64,000 nt of DNA from Morella rubra (GCA_003952965.2 CM025855.1:36889546-36953545); one strand, 5' to 3'. Positions 10,951 through 21,689 are shown, counted from the first letter of the stretch. The notes: generated by a model not told the origin, from the letters alone. Program-made: numbers and translations.

Positions 10951-12383
10951 GAATTTAATGCCATTGCCGGATGGAAAAAAAATCATGGGATGTAAGTGGG
11001 TTTTCTCTATCAAACATAAGGCAGATGGATCTATCGAAAGGTACAAGGCAGACTCGTGGCAAAGGGTTATACTCAAACTTACGGTGTCGATTATCATGAA
11101 ACTTTTCACCAGTAGCCAAACTTAAATACTATTCGAGTTTTATTGTCAATTGCAGCAAATTTGATTGGCCACTACACCAATTTGATGTGAAAAATGCCTT
11201 CCTCCATGGCGATCTTGAAGAGGAAGTGTACATGGATATTCCTCAGGGATATTTTGTGACTGATGGATCTAAGGTGGTTTGTAAGTTACAACGAGCCTTG
11301 TATGGATTGAAGCAATCACCAAGAGCATGGTTTGGGAGATTTAGTCTTGCAATGAGAAAATATGGATTTCATCAGAGCAACTCAGATCATACTCTATTCT
11401 TAAAGAGACAAAATGGCAAGGTGAACACCTTGATTGTTTATGTGGATGATATGATCATCACAGGAGACGATCTTGATGAGATATCAAGACTCCAAGAGCA
11501 GTTGGCAGCGGAATTTGAAATGAAAAATTTGGGCGGATTAAAATATTTTTTGGGCATAGAAGTTGCGAGATCAAGTCAAGGTATATTTTTGTCTCAATGA
11601 AAATATATTTTGGATTTATTAGCAGAAGTGGTTTATTAGAATGTAAACCTGTGGATACCCCAATCATCCAAAATCATAAGCTGGGAATATATGAAAATCA
11701 GAAGCCAGCTGACAAAGAGAGATACCAATGCCTAGTTGGCAAACTTATTTATCTCTCTCATACTCGGCCTGATATTGCATATGTTGTTAGCGTTGTGAGC
11801 CAATTCTTGCACTGTCCAAGTGAGGAGCACATGGAGGCTGTGACGCATATCCTCAAATATTTGAAATCCTCTTCAGGGAAAGGTCTTGTATTTTCTAGAA
11901 ATACCAATGTAGATGTACATGGCTATATGGATGCTGACTGGGCAGGAAATATCTCGAACAGAAAATCAACCTCAGGATATTTCACCTTTGTTGGTGGAAA
12001 TCTCGTGACATGGAGAAGTAAAAAACAGAAAGTTGTAGCCCTTTCAAGTGCTGAAGCTGAATTTCGAGGAATGGCCAAGGGACTATGTGAGTTGTTATGG
12101 CTCAAACAATTGTTAACCGAGATTGGATTTGCTCCAACATCAGCAATGAATCTTTTCTGCAACAATAAAGCAACGATTGATATCTCCCATAATCCCGTCA
12201 ACATGATCGCACCAAACATGTGAGGTGGATCATTTATCAAACACAATCTAAAGCCAAGATATTCAGTTTCCATTCGTCAAGTCAGAGGATCAATTAGCAG
12301 ATATACCTTACCAAAGCTGTGCAGCAAAGATTTTTACAACTCACTAGACAAGTTGAACATCAAAGATATCTATGCATCAACTT
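10951..12383 (+). mobile_element. Copia pol fragment (RT and RNase H), left arm
   Basis: In order: MPLPDGKKIMGCKWVFSIKH at the RT start, FDVKNAFLHGDL, the LYGLKQSPRAWF block, the YVDDMIITGDD active site, LGIEVARS, then RNase H with HGYMDADWAG, STSGYF and ALSSAEAEFRG. The lineage is a non-Sirevirus copia (Tork/Ale-like; not resolved by eye). The integrase and gag are missing, replaced on the left by an LTR fragment. It is a fossil with a handful of interruptions; the mirror copy at 21,855-23,300 reads more continuously. A PPT and LTR follow. Confidence 0.9.
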
Positions 12384-12552
12384 GAGGGGGAGTGTTGGTG
12401 TGAGTTGTCATGGAGAAATTATAGGAGATTGGGAATTATAGGAAAGATATTCTTTCCTTTATAGTTGTACATATTTATAGAAACAAATATTCGAATAGAG
12501 TAGAAAAAGATTTGTATTTTCTTCTTTATAGGTTTACAAACCAGACTGTAAC
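12384..12552 (+). mobile_element. PPT and 3-prime LTR of the copia element, left arm
   Basis: GAGGGGGA at 12,384-12,391 precedes TGTTGGTGTGAGTTGTC at 12,393, the LTR start. The right-hand end is uncertain; GTAACA near 12,552 is a plausible terminus, making a short LTR of about 160 bp. Mirrored at about 21,690-21,854. Confidence 0.65.
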
Positions 12553-13189
12553 AAGGTTGTTGGAATATATTTTGAAATGATATTTTGACAATAAGTGCTT
12601 ACTGCAGAGGGTGGAATTGAAATGAGATGGAATTCCTTCGTTGGACAGCAAGAGAGTGCAATGCTAACTCTTTGTTGCAAGTGAGCAGGAAGATTCCCAG
12701 GAGACTTAACCAGCAAGATCCCCGAATTTCGTGGGACTACATTAACTTGAGCTTCCTCGTAGTTGTAGTTTTAGATTTGCTAATGGTGGCTGTTTGTGGT
12801 TCTAATCATAATATATAGTTAGCACCAAGGACACCTTCCATGTGTTGAGTTTAAATTAAAATTAGTATTTTGGAGTGTAGTACTGCCATGAAAATGGCAA
12901 AATTCCCCCAAAGCATTTTGCCTAAAACGTACTAGATTTGCGACAAAAAGAGGAAAGAAAGAAAATCCTCCAAGAGTTGCATAACTCAACAAATCCAGCA
13001 TGGAATAGACATGTATGTATTTAGGTATCATCGCTTGAGTCAATTTTCCAGGATTATGATTTCATTTTATTGAATATTATCTATAAATTTGTTATAAATA
13101 ATGGGGTATCTAAAGAAAAATCGGCAAATGCCAAGCATTATTATTAGTTTTCAAAAAGTTTGCAAAAGATCAAGGCCGTAGAACTCTGG
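12553..13189. other. Unassigned stretch, left arm
   Basis: It holds only short open frames (such as 12,627-12,818) that I do not recognise and that show no domain. The mirror is about 21,060-21,690. Probably noncoding host DNA or an old repeat. Confidence 0.4.
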
Positions 13190-13285
13190 TTTCCTTGGGT
13201 TTACGCAGGTTTTGAACCCCCTTAAGGGTTTGATGTACTCTGTTTGTACTTTCTTTTAGTTTAATAATTCTTTGCTAAAAAAAAA
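13190..13285 (+). mobile_element. LINE 3-prime end with poly-A, left arm
   Basis: The text ends TTTAGTTTAATAATTCTTTG, then CT and a run of A, typical of plant L1 tails. Mirrored at about 20,955-21,060 with a poly-T run. No coding part of this copy is attached. Confidence 0.5.
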
Positions 13286-13335
13286 AAACCAGCAAGTCCA
13301 TCTGCTGGCTCAGTGGGCTGCTCGTTCTATGTTTA

Positions 13336-13560
13336 TTGGCTTTTTTGGTCCTTGTAGCATTCCTGCTTTTATTCTGCTTTGCGACTCTTTTTCTCCTTTA
13401 CGTTAGAAAAAGAAAAAAAAAAAAGCAGAAGATTCCCGTTAGTGCTGTGATTTATTATGTATGGACGGCAAGGAATGCACGACTCAATGACAGGGGAATT
13501 CGACGGTTGGAGATAAGAGAATTTTGTAAGAACCAAGCGGATTCTGTTTGAGGTCTAACA
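13336..13560 (+). mobile_element. LINE ORF2 tail fragment, left arm
   Basis: The conceptual protein ends VIYYVWTARNARLNDRGIR and a short charged tail, which resembles the region after the zinc knuckle of plant L1 reverse transcriptases, where W-x-x-R-N-A-R is conserved. An A-rich run separates it from the preceding hydrophobic stretch. It is a short degenerate fragment, mirrored at 20,696-20,908, and oriented opposite to the larger LINE beside it. Confidence 0.5.
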
Positions 13561-13828
13561 CGGCAGTTGATTGTCTGTGTCCTTTGTTTTGCTGCGATGC
13601 AATAATTTTTTTTTTCTACATAAAATGAAATCAACCAACAACCAAGACTCTACGATAGACCGCAGAGTCATCACAAGTTACAATATCGGAAGGAATATCA
13701 AGCAGAGTAAAGTTTCCGGGTGATCCTTAGACATTCCCCAGCTTGAAGCTTATGAGCCAAGAAATTGCCTTCTCTCGGAATACACTCGAAACACCACAAA
13801 GGATGGAGACGTAGAACAGCCTGAATAG

Positions 13829-13884
13829 CATGGGCGGATCCAGGGGGGTGCGGGCGGGGGCGGCACCTGTGAAACTAGATTGCG
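13829..13884 (-). repeat. GC-rich MITE-end remnant plus local duplication inside LINE
   Basis: GGGCGGATCCAGGGGGGTGC and the G-rich text after it resemble one end of the CAGTGGCGGA-type MITE. The 21 bases at 13,864-13,884 (starting CACCTGTGAAACTAGATT) recur exactly at 13,939-13,959. The inserted piece therefore combines a MITE-like end with a copy of nearby LINE sequence. Mirrored near 20,365-20,420. Confidence 0.6.
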
Positions 13885-14912
13885 AATAGTAACAACCTCA
13901 GCTTCAATTTTCCGATCAGGGATAGAATCAGAGTCAACCACCTGTGAAACTAGATTGCGTGCATCCCCTTCAAAACAGATTTCAAAACCTGTAAATTCAG
14001 CAGCCAGCAACACGCCAATCTGGCTGCTCGAGTTTCTCCAACGATAGGGTCAAGTCCACGGAATTTGCAGAATCGCACGCGGAGAACTTCCCCCTTCCAG
14101 TTTCTACAAACTGCTGCCGCACGAATCCACCCTGCCAGCAGAGCCGCATCATAGTTAATCTTGAGGGCATGTTCACGAGAAGGAGTCCAAGATATCAAAG
14201 CCACATTATGTTGCTGTTTCCATGCTAGCTTCACAGTGATTAAAATAGTGCCTAAGAATAGATTTAACAAGTTCCCAAAAATTGAACATTGTCCATCATG
14301 AACAAGCTTATTTCTTGTAGTCCAAATTGCATCAATCGATATAGTAACCGCCAGCATCATTTTGGGCCAATCAGCTTGCACTTCCTGAGGTAAATTCGCC
14401 GGATTCAAGGTAAATTTAATCCAACGATGAATAGAAAAACCAGCGAACGGAAGAGTTAACATAGGCCAAGGTCCCAATTGCCATAACCGAGAGCTAATCG
14501 AGCATTCCAAGAACAAATGCTCCGGAGTTTCCCTCATACTTCCACAAAGGATACAAGGACGAGGAGCTGATTGAAAACCGCTACATAGCGTCAAAGCATT
14601 TGCTGCAAGTTTCCAGAACAAAAGTTTCAGCCGGTGCTGAACTTTAAGACGCCAGATTTTCTGCCACTCCTGCTCGGTTAAAGGTCCTGTATCCAGAAAA
14701 CGAAAGTGTTGGTCAGTGAGCTAAGCGTCCTACCGTGTAGACTCCTTTGGCTGAGAGAATCCAACGAGGTGTATCTTGTGAGGAGGGAGTAGAAAGGGGG
14801 ATGCTCAAGATCGTTGTTGCCGAAGAATCCTCGAAAACATCACGTATAAGATCTGCTTTCCAGCTATCTGATTGAGAGTCAATCAGATCACTGACAATAT
14901 TAAGGGTACGAG

Positions 14913-15057
14913 CAGTGGCGGACCCAATTTGAAAGGCGGCGAACTCTTAAACAAAGTAAAAAAAAATAAAAAATAAAAAAATTTACATCTAAAATTTTTT
15001 TTTTGGCCTGTCCAATGGGGGGCGGCCGCCCAGGGCCGCCCCCTGCATCCGCCACTG
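14913..15057. mobile_element. hAT-type MITE, left arm
   Basis: A 145-bp element with terminal inverted repeats CAGTGGCGGA / TCCGCCACTG, flanked by the exact 8-bp target duplication GGTACGAG at 14,905-14,912 and 15,058-15,065. The CAGTGGCGGA terminus with 8-bp duplication fits the hAT superfamily. It has no coding capacity and carries an AT-rich middle and a GC-rich GGGCGGCCGCCC block. It sits inside the LINE and so is younger than it. Confidence 0.88.
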
Positions 15058-15290
15058 GGTACGAGGCACCACAACACCCCATTTTATTTTAGGAATAAAA
15101 CCTGTAATGCCGGGGACCCAGGGATCGGTCCATAAATTTGGCTCCTGCTCCGTTTTAATTTTCCAATAAAGCCCGGCCTCCACAATGTCCCTAGTACTCA
15201 TCGTACTTTGCCAAGCCCACAAGGCGCCATGTGACTCTCTAGCCTTCAGCAAGGATGAACCGTGACAACGAAAACTCAGAGTTTTCATGT

Positions 15291-16120
15291 CAAAAATAGT
15301 GAGTTTAAAAATTTTGGTGAATGAAAATCGTAAATTTTTTATATATTTATTATAATAAAAGAGATGATTTGATAAGAGGGAGATATCATTTTATTAGGCT
15401 AAATATCTGGAATGACAAATATTTGACATGCAAAAATCATGTGACACAATAGTACTCCATAGAGAACTGGGACTATGAGTGCTATCTGACTGCTTTGATT
15501 CTTTTTCCATGGGACCCTACCTGATTATTAATTTCGGGCTGTTCATATTAACATCAAAGAACCTCCTAGCTAGTTCCCACTTTCTTTATTTTCAAATTTT
15601 AGGAACGGATACTTTTACAAACGAAACAAAGAAGTTCCATGCTTTGGTTGGTTGACTATGTATAGGTATAGTTGCTCACCTAATCATAGAGTAGTGCAAT
15701 ATTTCTTAGAAGAAGGTGCTCGTGACTTTTGTCACGTAATTATGGAACTCGTGCTCCCTCTTCGATATCGCATGGCCTAAACCATCGAAGTTGATTTCAT
15801 AGCGCATGGTATTCACACAGGAGGAAGTGACGTTGGAATTAACTTAGAAGTTGAGAGAAATAGAGTAGTACTGTCCTATATGTGCATGCCAGCATGCACG
15901 ACATAATATCTTGAATAGTTTTTATATGGTTTCTGACTAGATTATTAATTGGGAGAGGAATTAATATTAAACCAAATAAGATTTATTAGTAGAACTGCTT
16001 ATTGTTGATACACACCCATCACCGGATACCGGCACATTTATCAAGCCGACCGGATGATACATATATATATAGTTATCAGTACAAGTTCTAAAACTTTTGG
16101 ATGGAGGCTGCTCGTAGACT
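15291..16120. other. Region 3-prime of amidase, left arm
   Basis: No coding signal, and AT-rich. It presumably holds the amidase 3-prime untranslated region and downstream host DNA up to the LINE. It includes a short (TA)n run near 16,060. Mirror of 18,125-18,950. Confidence 0.5.
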
Positions 16121-17098
16121 TCAAGGCTTAAAACTAGGAGGCTTCCTAATCTTAGTAGCTTGCTCGAAGCCATATGCGATTTCAATCAACTTTGGCTCCG
16201 AACCCCTTAGTCCTCCAAAGCAGATACCAATTGGCACCCCATTACTGCCGTATCCCGCAGGGACACTAATTCCAGGGAAGCCCCCAATGGCAAGGACAGC
16301 GGTAAAGTCTGCGCCTGGAGTCACCAGGGCATCAAGTTTATGCTCCTTCATCACCTTCACAAAACCATTTAATGTCAGCCTTGACATATCAAGCAATGCA
16401 GTCTTCTCTTTGTCACCAAACCCGTTTGTAGCTTGCGATTCCAGAAAGAGGTTTTGCCCATACTCTTTGGTCTTCTCCTACGCGGCCATTTGAATAAATC
16501 TGTCATTTGAGGATGCGCCTAATTAATTAGGATATGATGGTAGAATTATGAGATTGTACATATACTAACCAAGTCCGAGAACTTGTTGTTGAAGGCTATG
16601 ACATCTGCCAAGGTACGCACTGGGGAAGACACAAGCTCTTTTAGGTATCTATTCAACGATGGTTTGAATTCTATTAGCAATGCTGTAATTTCCGAGGTTT
16701 GATTCAAGATAACTTCAATGTTGGCAATTTCAACATTATCTACCAAAACTGCACCTTCTTGCCTGAAATATTTTGGGCAAATTAACGTAAGATCAGGATA
16801 TATAAGAGACTGTCTCAGGAATTATGAGCAAAGTTTCTAGCTCAATAAATTTTATGGATCATTGAAACGTGGTATTTGGGACATCATGCAAAGCATGTCG
16901 TGTTACCTTAGAGTTTTAAGATGTTGATGAAATATTTTTCCCAAGACGTTGTCATTGCCGAAATCGAAGAAGGGCTTTCTCACTATCCCCAACCTCTTTC
17001 CCCTGAGCCCATTAGCCTTAAGAAATTGTTTATAGCCACCGCGTGGAATGTAGAGCGATGCTTTGATGGTCTCTTTATCGCGGTAATCCAGACCAACA
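16121..17098 (-). pseudogene. Amidase (amidase-signature family) C-terminal exons, left arm
   Basis: Three minus-strand exons can be placed by splice sites: 17,098-16,907 (donor GTAACA), 16,762-16,570 (acceptor TTTCAG, donor GTTAGT) and 16,477-16,121 (acceptor GCGTAG, stop TGA). The product is the C-terminal part of a plant amidase-signature hydrolase: LVTPGADFTAVLAIGGFPGI, then a VPAGYGSNGVPIGICFGG block and a GSEPKLIEIAYGFEQAT block near the end. The catalytic Ser-Ser-Lys region is N-terminal in this family and absent. The third exon stays open here (357 nt). The first exon is cut off at the palindrome centre, so this copy cannot make a full enzyme; it is the reflected copy, since the spacer continues only the right-arm gene. 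Confidence 0.88.
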
Positions 17099-17145
17099 GG
17101 CCCATATGCAGGAGGATCAGATGCTGTCTACGTTCTTGATGAGAT
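17099..17145 (+). other. Palindrome spacer, 47 bp, made of amidase exon sequence
   Basis: This is the only unpaired sequence between the two arms. Read on the plus strand its latter part encodes SDAVYVLDEI, which flows directly into the right-arm amidase exon (VGLDYRDKE). It therefore belongs to the right-arm gene and is not an adapter or unrelated filler. The left arm lacks it. Its first part resembles the GPICR stretch usual in this family but out of register with the rest. Confidence 0.85.
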
Positions 17146-18124
17146 TGTTGGTCTGGATTACCGCGATAAAGAGACCATCAAAGCATCGCTCTACATTCCA
17201 CGCGGTGGCTATAAACAATTTCTTAAGGCTAATGGGCTCAGGGGAAAGAGGTTGGGGATAGTGAGAAAGCCCTTCTTCGATTTCGGCAATGACAACGTCT
17301 TGGGAAAAATATTTCATCAACATCTTAAAACTCTAAGGTAACACGACATGCTTTGCATGATGTCCCAAATACCACGTTTCAATGATCCATAAAATTTATT
17401 GAGCTAGAAACTTTGCTCATAATTCCTGAGACAGTCTCTTATATATCCTGATCTTACGTTAATTTGCCCAAAATATTTCAGGCAAGAAGGTGCAGTTTTG
17501 GTAGATAATGTTGAAATTGCCAACATTGAAGTTATCTTGAATCAAACCTCGGAAATTACAGCATTGCTAATAGAATTCAAACCATCGTTGAATAGATACC
17601 TAAAAGAGCTTGTGTCTTCCCCAGTGCGTACCTTGGCAGATGTCATAGCCTTCAACAACAAGTTCTCGGACTTGGTTAGTATATGTACAATCTCATATAT
17701 TCTACCATCATATCCTAATTAATTAGGCGCATCCTCAAATGACAGATTTATTCAATGGCCGCGTAGGAGAAGACCAAAGAGTATGGGCAAAACCTCTTTC
17801 TGGGAATCGCAAGCTACAAACGGGTTTGGTGACAAAGAGAAGGCTGCATTGCTTGATATGTCAAGGCTGACATTAAATGGTTTTGTGAAGGTGATGAAGG
17901 AGCATAAACTTGATGCCCTGGTGACTCCAGGCGCAGACTTTACCGCTGTCCTTGCCATTGGGGGCTTCCCTGGAATTAGTGTCCCTGCGGGATACGGCAG
18001 TAATGGGGTGCCAATTGGTATCTGCTTTGGAGGACTAAGGGGTTCGGAGCCGAAGTTGATTGAAATCGCATATGGCTTCGAGCAAGCTACTAAGATTAGG
18101 AAGCCTCCTAGTTTTAAGCCTTGA
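17105..18124 (+). pseudogene. Amidase (amidase-signature family) C-terminal exons, right arm
   Basis: Plus-strand exons: about 17,105-17,337 (ends CTAAG before GTAACA), 17,482-17,674 and 17,767-18,124 (stop TGA). Reading through the spacer the first exon gives SDAVYVLDEIVGLDYRD, then SLYIPRGGYKQFLKANGLRG. The second gives EGAVLVDNVEIANIEVI, and the third TPGADFTAVLAIGGFPGISV. Related plant amidases act on amide bonds of small metabolites; the substrate here is unknown. The third exon has one extra G relative to the left arm at CTTTCTGGGAATC, which shifts the frame; this may be a sequencing error. The N-terminal catalytic half is not in the window. Confidence 0.88.
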
Positions 18125-18950
18125 AGTCTACGAGCAGCCTCCATCCAAAAGTTTTAGAACTTGTACTGATAACTATATATATATGTATCATCCGGTCGGC
18201 TTGATAAATGTGCCGGTATCCGGTGATGGGTGTGTATCAACAATAAGCAGTTCTACTAATAAATCTTATTTGGTTTAATATTAATTCCTCTTCCAATTAA
18301 TAATCTAGTCAGAAACCATATAAAAACTATTCAAGATATTATGTCGTGCATGCTGGCATGCACATATAGGACAGTACTACTCTATTTCTCTCAACTTCTA
18401 AGTTAATTCCAACGTCACTTCCTCCTGTGTGAATACCATGCGCTATGAAATCAACTTCGATGGTTTAGGCCATGCGATATCGAAGAGGGAGCACGAGTTC
18501 CATAATTACGTGACAAAAGTCACGAGCACCTTCTTCTAAGAAATATTGCACTACTCTATGATTAGGTGAGCAACTATACCTATACATAGTCAACCAACCA
18601 AAGCATGGAACTTCTTTGTTTCGTTTGTAAAAGTATCCGTTCCTAAAATTTGAAAATAAAGAAAGTGGGAACTAGCTAGGAGGTTCTTTGATGTTAATAT
18701 GAACAGCCCGAAATTAATAATCAGGTAGGGTCCCATGGAAAAAGAATCAAAGCAGTCAGATAGCACTCATAGTCCCAGTTCTCTATGGAGTACTATTGTG
18801 TCACATGATTTTTGCATGTCAAATATTTGTCATTCCAGATATTTAGCCTAATAAAATAATATCTCTCTCTTATCAAATCATCTCTTTCATTAAATAAATA
18901 TATAAAAATTTACGATTTTCATTCACCAAAATTTTTAAACTCACTATTTT
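18125..18950. other. Region 3-prime of amidase, right arm
   Basis: Mirror of 15,291-16,120. No coding signal. The first few hundred bases are probably the 3-prime untranslated region of the amidase gene; the rest is AT-rich and unassigned. Confidence 0.5.
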
Positions 18951-19184
18951 TGACATGAAAACTCTGAGTTTTCGTTGTCACGGTTCATCCTTGCTGAAGG
19001 CTAGAGAGTCACATGGCGCCTTGTGGGCTTGGCAAAGTACGATGAGTACTAGGGACATTGTGGAGGCCGGGCTTTTTGGAAAATTAAAACGGAGCAGGAG
19101 CCAAATTTATGGACCGATCCCTGGGTCCCCGGCATTACAGGTTTTATTCCTAAAATAAAATGGGGTGTTGTGGTGCCTCGTACC

Positions 19185-19334
19185 CAGTGGCGGATGCAGG
19201 GGGCGGCCCTGGGCGGCCGCCCCCCATTGGACAGCCAAAAAAAAAATTTTAGATGTAAATTTTTTATTTTTTATTTTTTTTACTTTGTCTTAAGAGTTCG
19301 CCGCCTTTCAAATTGGGTTCTAGATCCGCCACTG
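19185..19334. mobile_element. hAT-type MITE, right arm
   Basis: Mirror of 14,913-15,057. CAGTGGCGGA begins at 19,185 and CCGCCACTG ends at 19,334. The 8-bp duplication CTCGTACC lies at 19,177-19,184 and 19,335-19,342. It is about 5 bp longer than the left copy because of small indels. Confidence 0.88.
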
Positions 19335-20364
19335 CTCGTACCCTTAATATTGTCAGTGATCTGATTGACTCTCAATCAGATAGCTGGAAAGCAGATCTTA
19401 TACGTGATGTTTTCGAGGATTCTTCGGCAACAACGATCTTGAGCATCCCCCTTTCTACTCCCTCCTCACAAGATACACCTCGTTGGATTCTCTCAGCCAA
19501 AGGAGTCTACACGGTAGGACGCTTAGCTCACTGACCAACACTTTCGTTTTCTGGATACAGGACCTTTAACCGAGCAGGAGTGGCAGAAAATCTGGCGTCT
19601 TAAAGTTCAGCACCGGCTGAAACTTTTGTTCTGGAAACTTGCAGCAAATGCTTTGACGCTATGTAGCGGTTTTCAATCAGCTCCTCGTCCTTGTATCCTT
19701 TGTGGAAGTATGAGGGAAACTCCGGAGCATTTGTTCTTGGAATGCTCGATTAGCTCTCGGTTATGGCAATTGGGACCTTGGCCTATGTTAACTCTTCCGT
19801 TCGCTGGTTTTTCTATTCATCGTTGGATTAAATTTACCTTGAATCCGGCGAATTTACCTCAGGAAGTGCAAGCTGATTGGCCCAAAATGATGCTGGCGGT
19901 TACTATATCGATTGATGCAATTTGGACTACAAGAAATAAGCTTGTTCATGATGGACAATGTTCAATTTTTGGGAACTTGTTAAATCTATTCTTAGGCACT
20001 ATTTTAATCACTGTGAAGCTAGCATGGAAACAGCAACATAATGTGGCTTTGATATCTTGGACTCCTTCTCGTGAACATGCCCTCAAGATTAACTATGATG
20101 CGGCTCTGCTGGCAGGGTGGATTCGTGCGGCAGCAGTTTGTAGAAACTGGAAGGGGGAAGTTCTCCGCGTGCGATTCTGCAAATTCCGTGGACTTGACCC
20201 TATCGTTGGAGAAACTCGAGCAGCCAGATTGGCGTGTTGCTGGCTGCTGAATTTACAGGTTTTGAAATCTGTTTTGAAGGGGATGCACGCAATCTAGTTT
20301 CACAGGTGGTTGACTCTGATTCTATCCCTGATCGGAAAATTGAAGCTGAGGTTGTTACTATTCG

Positions 20365-20420
20365 CAATCTAGTTTCACAGGTGCCGCCCCCGCCCGCACC
20401 CCCCTGGATCCGCCCATGCT
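20365..20420 (+). repeat. GC-rich MITE-end remnant plus local duplication, right arm
   Basis: Mirror of the left-arm piece: CGCAATCTAGTTTCACAGGT occurs at about 20,290 and again at about 20,363, the second time followed by a C-rich run ending CCTGGATCCGCCCATG, inside the LINE RNase H reading. Confidence 0.55.
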
Positions 20421-20695
20421 ATTCAGGCTGTTCTACGTCTCCATCCTTTGTGGTGTTTCGAGTGTATTCCGAGAGAAGGCAATTTCTTGGCTCATAAGCT
20501 TCAAGCTGGGGAATGTCTAAGGATCACCCGGAAACTTTACTCTGCTTGATATTCCTTCCGATATTGTAACTTGTGATGACTCTGCGGTCTATCGTAGAGT
20601 CTTGGTTGTTGGTTGATTTCATGTTATGTAGAAAAAAAAAAAAAATGCATCGCAGCAAAACAAAGGACACAGACAATCAACTGCAGTGTTAGACC

Positions 20696-20908
20696 TCAAA
20701 CAGAATCAGCTTGGTTCTTACAAAATTCTCTTATCTCCAACCGTCGAATTCCCCTGTCATTGAGTCGTGCATTCCTTGCCGTCCATACATAATAAATCAC
20801 AGCTAACGGGAATCTTCTGCTTTTTTTTTTTCTTTTTCTAACGTAAAGGAGAAAAAGAGTCGCAAAGCAGAATAAAAGCAGGAATGCTACAAGGACCAAA
20901 AAAGCCAA
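20696..20908 (-). mobile_element. LINE ORF2 tail fragment, right arm
   Basis: Mirror of 13,336-13,551, with the same WTARNARLNDRG stretch. It lies just beyond the poly-A tail of the larger LINE and points the other way. Confidence 0.5.
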
Positions 20909-20954
20909 TAAACATAGAACGAGCAGCCCACTGAGCCAGCAGATGGACTTGCTG

Positions 20955-21060
20955 GTTTTTTTTTTTTAGCAAAGAATTATTAAACTAAAAGAAAGTACAA
21001 ACAGAGTACATCAAACCCTTAAGGGGGTTCAAAACCTGCGTAAACCCAAGGAAACCAGAG
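20955..21060 (-). mobile_element. LINE 3-prime end with poly-A, right arm
   Basis: Mirror of 13,190-13,285: a poly-T run followed by AGCAAAGAATTATTAAACTA, the tail of a minus-strand LINE. Confidence 0.5.
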
Positions 21061-21689
21061 TTCTACGGCCTTGATCTTTTGCAAACTTTTTGAAAACTAA
21101 TAATAATGCTTGGCATTTGCCGATTTTTCTTTAGATACCCCATTATTTATAACAAATTTATAGATAATATTCAATAAAATGAAATCATAATCCTGGAAAA
21201 TTGACTCAAGCGATGATACCTAAATACATACATGTCTATTCCATGCTGGATTTGTTGAGTTATGCAACTCTTGGAGGATCTTTCTTTCTTTCCTCTTTTT
21301 GTCGCAAATCTAGTACGTTTTAGGCAAAATGCTTTGGGGGAATTTTGCCATTTTCATGGCAGTACTACACTCCAAAATACTAATTTAATTTAACTCAACA
21401 CATGGAAGGTGTCCTTGGTGCTAACTATTATGATTAGAACCACAAACAGCCACCATTAGCAAATCTAAAACTACAACTACGAGGAAGCTCAAGTTAATGT
21501 AGTCCCACGAAATTCGGGGATCTTGCTGGTTAAGTCTCCTGGGAATCTTCCTGCTCACTTGCAACAAAGAGTTAGCATTGCACTCTCTTGCTGTCCAACG
21601 AAGGAATTCCATCTCATTTCAATTCCACCCTCTGCAGTAAGCACTTATTGTCAAAATATCATTTCAAAATATATTCCAACAACCTTGTT
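21061..21689. other. Unassigned stretch, right arm
   Basis: Mirror of 12,553-13,189. No recognisable domain; only short open frames. Confidence 0.4.

Larger units (their letters stand above)
13606..15290 (-). mobile_element. 5-prime-truncated L1-type LINE (zf-RVT and RNase H), left arm
   Basis: Minus strand, from the 5-prime side: a LLKARESHGALWAW stretch and EPNLWTDPWVPGI (the segment after RT in plant LINEs), a zinc-knuckle zf-RVT domain (LFWKLAANALTL in the mirror arm's reading, then CILCG...TPEHLFLECSI) and an RNase H domain (LKINYDAALLAGWIR, ETRAARLA, then FECIPREGNFLAHK). It ends in a poly-T run at 13,606-13,615, which is the poly-A tail on the minus strand. The RT core is absent, as expected for 5-prime truncation. 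Two small insertions interrupt it: the MITE at 14,913-15,057 and a GC-rich piece near 13,829-13,884. Confidence 0.85.
8181..17098 (+). repeat. Left arm of giant palindrome
   Basis: The whole arm is the reverse complement of 17,146-26,056, with scattered small differences, many of them single-base indels. Order from the outside: Sirevirus LTR, PBS, gag piece, LTR fragment, copia pol and its LTR, LINE pieces, LINE with MITE, amidase 3-prime exons. The outer edge coincides with the first base (TG) of the LTR at 8,181. The inner edge is GACCAACA at 17,091-17,098. Confidence 0.95.
18955..20645 (+). mobile_element. 5-prime-truncated L1-type LINE (zf-RVT and RNase H), right arm
   Basis: Mirror of 13,606-15,290. 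The clearest open stretch, 19,626-20,297, carries the zinc-knuckle domain (CILCG...HLFLECSISSRLW) and the start of RNase H (KINYDAALLAGWIR). The RNase H end (PREGNFLAHK) follows after the GC-rich insert. The poly-A tail is at 20,632-20,645. Between 19,080 and 19,100 the two arms differ by small indels, which changes the frame around the EPNLWTDPW motif in this arm only. Confidence 0.85.

Noticed and set aside
12627-12818. 63-codon frame kept in both palindrome arms
   Set aside because: The arms are copies, so conservation between them is no evidence of coding; no homology recognised.
17099-17145. Sequencing adapter left in the palindrome centre
   Set aside because: The spacer does not look like a hairpin adapter and codes for amidase in frame with the right arm.
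17117-17323. Apparent inverted pair of short proteins around the palindrome centre (16,921-17,139 and 17,117-17,323)
   Set aside because: They are antisense readings of the amidase exon in the two arms.
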